Shown here piece after piece: positions 58,637 through 64,000 of a stretch of 64,000 nucleotides of DNA. The DNA lies in assembly GCF_954871325.1 (NCBI RefSeq), contig NC_088775.1, positions 22,049,561-22,113,560 on the forward strand, written 5' to 3'. Within the stretch, counting starts at the first letter, position 1; every line of letters begins with the position of its first letter. The translations under genes were made by a program, and so were the position numbers. Below the pieces are notes generated by a model that searched no databases, was not told the origin of the DNA, and was given only the letters and a program-made list of their open reading frames with translations. Source of the stretch: Gordionus sp. m RMFG-2023 (lineage: Eukaryota > Nematomorpha > Gordioida > Chordodea > Parachordodidae).

Positions 58637-58976
58637 AAGAATGTTGAATTTTACATTAGTTATAATACTTTGGGTTTTTGCTAGTAAAATTTAAATTGGC
58701 AATATATTATAAGCTAGATCCTTTAAAAGCAAATTAAGTCCATCAGATGTAGACCCAATGTGATAATTGGATATTTAATTCTCACAAGTATCTAGGCTTT
58801 CTTAATTATTTATCATAATGTAAATTTTTGTATTCTATTTCTTAAATTGTTTTATTACTTTAATAAATTCACTAGATAAACATATTCTCCCGTATGCATA
58901 TTGATCCGTGTTTCAATTAATTTGTAGAAAAAGGAACTTGGGATTACTATAATAAAATTTATAATACACTCCATTA

Positions 58977-59192
58977 GTGTTATTAAACTCTCGATTTGAG
59001 CCTCTTTTTAAAAAACGGCTAATTCAATATTTTATCCAGAAAAATATTACGCAAGCCTGGGGTTTTGCTCATAGATGACGGAAAGGTTTGAATATTTATA
59101 ACTAAATCAAGAGACTTAGGTAATATTTTCCTGGCCAAAATATTGGGTTAGCATTTTTAAAAATGGGCTCAAATTAAACTGTTTAAGAACAC
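58977..59192. mobile_element. TA-flanked fold-back MITE, copy 2
   Basis: 216 bp flanked by TA on both sides. The arms gtgttattaaactctcg and, reversed, gtgttcttaaacagttt continue into complementary gagcc..aaacggctaat-type stretches. Same family as 18337-18554. Confidence 0.7.
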
Positions 59193-59194
59193 TA

Positions 59195-60543
59195 CATTCC
59201 ACTCATTAATAAATGTCAAATTTTCAGGGCTGTGAACCCTCTTTCTAAAAAAAGGGATTCAGGTTTGGGTTTTGATTCAGTGAAATATCTCTTAACCAGG
59301 TTCGGGTTCATGGTTCAGAAAAATAAAGACATATAAAATCTAGTAAAAATAACATAAACTACAGTTTTTATAAACTTTATTTTACTATATTTAGGCCTTG
59401 CCATAAAATAATATATCATTATAACTAGAATATAAGCAAATTATCATGATATCTTACAAAATCGAGATGCAAATTTAAAATATTGATTTTTTATGCTTAA
59501 TTGCAATTAATAAAGCTATATTACCTTGTGATTATATTATTTTCTTTGATCTTATTTTAATTTAATAATCCAACACAAAAATAAATATTCCTAAAATATA
59601 TATTATCTATTATTTAAAACCAAAATATGCTGGTAAAATTTTTACATAAAATGGAATACTCTAAAATATAAAGGATTTCACGCAAAATAATTTTCACCAA
59701 AAAATATTTTTATATTGAAAATAAAGAAAAAAAAGTTATATGTTTTAAATAATTTGCATGTTTTTATATCTTAAATAAAAATTAATATTTTTAAAAAAGT
59801 TTCGAATTAAATGACGAATTTAATCATCTGGCTCATATTCCGATTCTTGAAATGTCTTCATGCCATATTATGACAATAATATATAGATCTGATTAAAACT
59901 TTTTATATTTGAATTGAAGTGAACCATACAAGCTTAGAGATGGAAAAGATTTAAAATACGAAACATAAGAAAAGAGTTAAACAACCAAGAAATATAATGT
60001 TTTTTAAAATAATTATTAAAATTACTTTTAATCTCCAAATCAATATGATCTACAGAGTTACCTTTTGAGTCCGAGGGTTCATTGGAGTTCATCTTATCTT
60101 AATTTATTTTTTAAATATAGAAAATACCCATATTCAAGTATATTCTTTCTGAAAAAGCTAAATTGTATTTTTGATGAATTTTATATATTTTTTAATTTGA
60201 ATAGATTCAAATAAATTTATCGTAAAGTATATATATATATATATTTATTTCAATTACTCTGAATAACAAAAATCCATTGTAGAAATATAATTTTAATTAT
60301 TTTGAAAGAAATAATAACATAATAATATTTAGAATCCTTAAAAACCGTCAGGATTTTTTTTCATTATTAAGAACAAGAAGGTCAACCGGTCCTTAGACAT
60401 CGTAGTGGAGATAAAATACGCTAATTCTATTTGGTTTCTAAACTCTATCGGAATGTGACCATTTTAGAAAAGATTTCGGATCGCGGAGAGGTCAAAACCT
60501 GTCCAGTTAGCCTTCAAATGTTCCGAAATAAATTCCAAATCTT
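59195..60543. other. AT-rich spacer with a coding-like patch
   Basis: A possible MITE end lies near 59226-59330 (ggctgtgaaccc..aggttcgggttcatgg). From about 60360 to 60543 the - strand stays nearly open in one frame downstream of the PHAX exon (EFISEHLKANWTGFDLSAIR, then one stop, then IPIEFRNQIELAYFIST). It is less AT-rich than the surroundings. It may be a lost or alternative extension of PHAX. Confidence 0.35.
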
Positions 60544-62735
60544 TTAATATAAAATTATTTCCTTTTCTAAAAAACCTAATTGTTTTTCGGTATCCAAAAT
60601 GATGTCCTTTTTATCTTTGGCGATATTTATTTTGGGTTGATTCTCGTTACCAAAGATTAGGGCTTTAAGAGACTGGTCTACCGTTAAATCGGTCTTAACC
60701 ATCACTATAAAAACACCCCCAAATGTTCTTTTACGCTTTCCATCCTTAAAAATTATTTTTTTTATAAAGATTTAAAAAATAATAATTTTGAAATTTCTAA
60801 ATAAATGACAGCGACCTCCAGAGGTAACATTTGCACGGCCCGTTGAGGTTTTATATTTTCAGGTTCTGCGACCCGGATTTTTTAAAAAAATATATAGAAA
60901 AATAATTAATTCCTTTTTTTTGATTTTAAAATGAGTTAAGAGCTTCAAAATTTCCCCAAACCACTAATTTAAATTTAAAAAAAACTAAGTGTTTAATTAA
61001 TTATTAAAATTTATCGCATTTTAAAAGGTCTATTATTTTTCAGTTTTATGTTAAAAAAATCCGTTTTTATTAATGTATCAGATCTCCGAGTCTTCCCTCT
61101 TTGGAGTTAGGTTAAATTTTTTTATATGATAACGTATTTATTTTAGAGAATTAGTAGGATATGATTATTATTAATTCTAAATAGAAAAAATTACAATTAA
61201 TTTAGCATTTTCTGAATTTCCTTAAAGAGTTCATAATTAAATATTTATTTTTTAATTAGAGCATTTTTAATAGTGGGTGCATATAGTCAAAAAAAGAAGT
61301 GTTATTTCAATATCCCTCTAAGTTAACAAATTTTTTTAAATTAATTAACATTCTATGAATCCTTTTAAAAAGCTAAACATGATTCTGCCTTCATTTTTAA
61401 CAGCGCATAATTATCAAGGATACCTAGAAGTGCATAATTTAGTAATAAAAAGTGTTTTTTTTAAATATTTTATTAATTTACCTAATGCTTATATAATAGG
61501 GGATGTGCAGTTTTCAGTGTGTAGTTTTGTCACACCCTTACTGACTTACTGGGGTGTAGAACTAAATGTCCTTTCATATATAAACTAAAAAAACCCTAAT
61601 TGCAGGTCCTAGAAATATAAAAAAATGCAAAATAAAATATTTAATTACTTATAAATAAACTACATTTTATCTTAATTCTAAATTTAAGAGTGCTAATTAA
61701 TATTTAATTATTAGAGAGTTTAAAATATTTAATTACTAATGTATAGAGTCCTCCCATTTTTTGAATGGCATCTGTTTCACATAGTATTTGACAAGTTTTG
61801 AGGGCACCTAAATTATTCACTATTTTTTCTATAAAAAACATAACACTTAATCACAAATAAACATATAATATTTATAATTATATAATTTTTTAAATATTTT
61901 AACCTATTAAGTCTATATTCGATTCTTCTAAATATTTGGATATAATAGTCACTGCAGTTTTGGAATCTGTGTCATGGGAAAAACCAATATTCTTGTAAAA
62001 TCTTTCATATCCAGATTTAATTGAGTAGGCATTTAATCTATATACAACATGTTTTCTTCTCTGTCCAAGTGTTTGATCACCAAATTTTTTAATAATTTCT
62101 TCATAGTTTTCAATACCTTTGTTATATTTATTGTGCTTATAATGGTTCTTTTTTTCATTAATATTGCATTTTAAATTGGTATCTATGGTATCACCTTTGC
62201 TAATATTATCATTTATATTTGCTCTAAAAATATTATTTTTGCAGTTAAATTTTATTTTATCATTATAATCATCTTTATTACTATAATTATGATTTAATTT
62301 TTTTATTTTATTTCTATTTTTATATGCATTATTTATAATTGGCATAATATCTGGAGAAGTATAATAACATTCTGGCCCCAAATTTTTACTACGTTTAATG
62401 CCATTAACAAATGCTACAGTGTCCATTTGGCTTATTAGATTTTGGTCCATGATAACATCAGACCAAATGTTATTTATTTTTAGATTTGTATTTTTACTAA
62501 AGCCAATATCCTTTATTTTTTTTAAATCTTTAATAGTTTTTCTTCTAAAATCAACTGAATGGTTAGATAATTCATCATATTCTAGAAAAAGTAAAGTAGG
62601 ATCGTCATTGTCACTTGATATACATTCTCCATCACTTTCTAGAATAGTTCTGCTATTGGACTAAATAAATAATTGTTTAAATATTATTATGCAATCAATT
62701 ATTACTGTATCACAAAATGAACCATTTACATTCAT
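60544..62735 (-). CDS. Phax: PHAX-like snRNA export adaptor (RNA_GG_bind domain), exons on the - strand
   Basis: The coding exons in transcript order are 62735-62706, 62660-61904, 61828-61737 and 60744 to either 60576 (donor) or 60544 (stop). PHAX bridges capped snRNA and CRM1 for nuclear export. The N-terminal half carries KINNIWSDVIMDQNL, matching the conserved NNIW motif of PHAX. The RNA-binding domain runs across three exons: ISKYLEESNIDLI, then EKIVNNLGALKTCQILCETD with GGLYTL, then DGKRKRTFGGVF (compare the family's RRRTPGGVF) and ALIF.NENQ. All junctions are GT-AG and in phase. Read to the stop it is 359 residues, close to vertebrate PHAX. If joined to 55985-56508 it is 523. The first exon (10 codons, MNVNGSFCDT) is the least certain. 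Confidence 0.85.
60809..60900. mobile_element. MITE fragment in a PHAX intron
   Basis: The left 40 bases (CAGCGACCTCCAGAGGTAAC then atttgcacggcccg) closely follow the left end of the element at 18062 (CAGAGACCTGCAGAGATACC then atttgtacggcctg). The right end is not identified. Confidence 0.55.
61737..61828 (-). CDS. Phax: PHAX exon 3 (RNA-binding domain core)
   Basis: 92 bp between ttttatag and gtaatt on the - strand. It encodes EKIVNNLGALKTCQILCETD and QKMGGLYTL with its split first codon. It aligns with the central helices of the PHAX RNA-binding domain and is too short to stand out as an open frame. Confidence 0.82.
61904..62660 (-). CDS. Phax: PHAX exon 2 (NNIW motif, start of RNA-binding domain)
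   Basis: 757 bp. It starts after tatttag with SNSRTILESDGECISSD, an acidic serine-rich stretch as in PHAX N-termini. KINNIW lies near 62470 and EESNIDLI at the end. The donor is g|gttaaa at 61903. Confidence 0.85.
62706..62735 (-). CDS. Phax: PHAX exon 1 (start codon)
   Basis: ATG plus nine codons (MNVNGSFCDT) ending at a gtaata donor, then a 45-bp intron. Phase 0 matches exon 2. Confidence 0.55.
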
Positions 62736-64000
62736 CTTTAGAAATTATTAAAATTCGAATTCGGGATAGATATTAATTAATTCTTACTTAATTGATTTTG
62801 ATTTATCAAAGATAGTTGCTAAACCCTGACCAGACCAAAAACATATGCTATTTTTTTAAATAAATGCAAATTTAGAATAATTTTAAAGACCGTGAACTAT
62901 ATTTCCGTTTTACCTGTGAACTTTAATAAAAAGAAGTAAGGAATTATTTCAAAAAATTGTGGCCGATTACTTGTATGAATGATGGAAAAGTTGATTATTA
63001 TATTGCAAACAAAATAATGGGGATTATGTGTCTTCAAGTTACAATATTATTATACAATATTTGCTTTCAAATCTCACAATTTGTCTCAAGCCAATAAATG
63101 ATGTCAGGTTATTTATGAAAATACTCATTTTTGATATCCCATGTATGGAGCTTTTGATAAGGGAATAAAACCAAATTCTTTTTAGCAGTTATAGTGCCTA
63201 AAACTAAATAATGATTGTTAGACTTGAAATTTACATATGATAGGATATGTTTTATTCAAAGACCGGCCTTGGTATGCGAGCCGTATTTTTTTAATTAGAC
63301 CCACCGTGCTGGGCCAAAAAATAATTTTTTTATAAATACCTGGGCCAGGCCTAATAATAATTTTTTTAATATCCTAGCGTAGCTGAATATTTACGATCGT
63401 TATTATTATCTATAAAAATTAAAAACAAATAAAATTTATTAAAAATTGTTTCAGTAGACGTTTAAATAGCAAGTTGTCTTCTTATGCCTACAGGTAACTT
63501 TGGCTTGCCTAAAAACGTGAATGATCTTTTTGAATATAAATTCCTTAAATTCTTGATACCTTATCTGATGGGATGTCGCGAGAACCTAGCGTTACTCTGT
63601 TGTACATATACTTGTGTATGTATAACATAATAGGACTAGGCGCTTAATTATCATGTGTCACGTAAAATAATATTCAAAATATTTCTTTAACTAATCATTT
63701 TTTTAGATGATATTCAATTAAATTAAAAGCAACAATGATACACTCAATATTTAAAATATGATATACTTTTTAAGGGGATATTTTAGATAGTCTCTTTTCT
63801 CTGTCCCAGATTCAGGCAATTACGTATGTTCGTTGCAAGGGAGAGTGCAAAATGATTGATAGTTATATAAAAGTCTATATTAAAGTATAAGGGAGAGGGA
63901 AATTACCATAGACCAGTCGATTTAAAAGTGGTGATTCAAACTCACTTCTTTTACAACAAATGGGGAGATAAGAAATTTGAAAAGTTATTATGATTCGTGA
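62736..64000. other. Upstream of PHAX; no gene seen
   Basis: AT-rich. A GC-block MITE remnant lies at about 63256-63375 (accggcc, gctgggcc, ctgggccaggcct). A partly palindromic tgtacatatacttgtgtatg lies near 63602. A PHAX promoter must lie here but is not recognisable. Confidence 0.35.

Noticed and set aside
61355-61588. 77-codon + strand frame
   Set aside because: Lies in a PHAX intron on the opposite strand, with no recognisable motif or codon signal.

Overview
The window is nuclear DNA of an animal with a strongly AT-rich genome. The evidence is two metazoan host genes split by short introns with GT-AG borders and the standard genetic code. On the + strand lies a complete ten-exon gene for a myocardin-related transcription factor (MRTF: three RPEL actin-binding motifs, SAP domain, coiled coil, C-terminal activation region; 40854-54999). 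On the - strand lies a gene for PHAX, the snRNA export adaptor (about 60544-62735, with a possible last exon at 55985-56508). The two genes run tail to tail. The sequence alone does not let me name the phylum; an invertebrate is likely.

Everything left of about 40 kb is transposable-element debris, much of it nested. From 1 to 10306 lies a rolling-circle Helitron with a Rep domain and a PIF1-type helicase. It is interrupted by a 399-bp inverted-repeat element that carries a tRNA-like segment (690-1088) and by a small LTR retroelement with a 5-bp target duplication (3386-5717). Two decayed extra copies of the Helitron 5' part follow (7976-9480). The Helitron 3' hairpin and CTAG end (10279-10306) abut the gag region of a Ty3/gypsy-type fossil (10307-14755), so the Helitron seems to have inserted into that element. 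Further right come a LINE tail (16711-17450), GC-rich hAT-type MITEs, gypsy reverse-transcriptase relics, a 5'-truncated but open LINE ORF (22607-24004, - strand), another gypsy fossil (24070-25190), a large DNA-transposon relic (about 25200-31085) that holds a Harbinger-type MITE and a nearly whole hAT element with a perfect 8-bp target duplication (27399-30146), a second Helitron end on the - strand (32925), a 60-bp minisatellite, and an integrase fossil.

Within the gene half, transposons shape the introns. MRTF intron 5 is almost entirely a three-level nest of hAT elements (44669-48881 > 45699-48537 > 46363-47860), and intron 6 carries two more. At least four short hAT families with target duplications can be delimited, along with one TA-flanked fold-back family seen about four times. 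No CRISPR array, operon or prokaryotic feature is present. No intact tRNA or rRNA gene was found.
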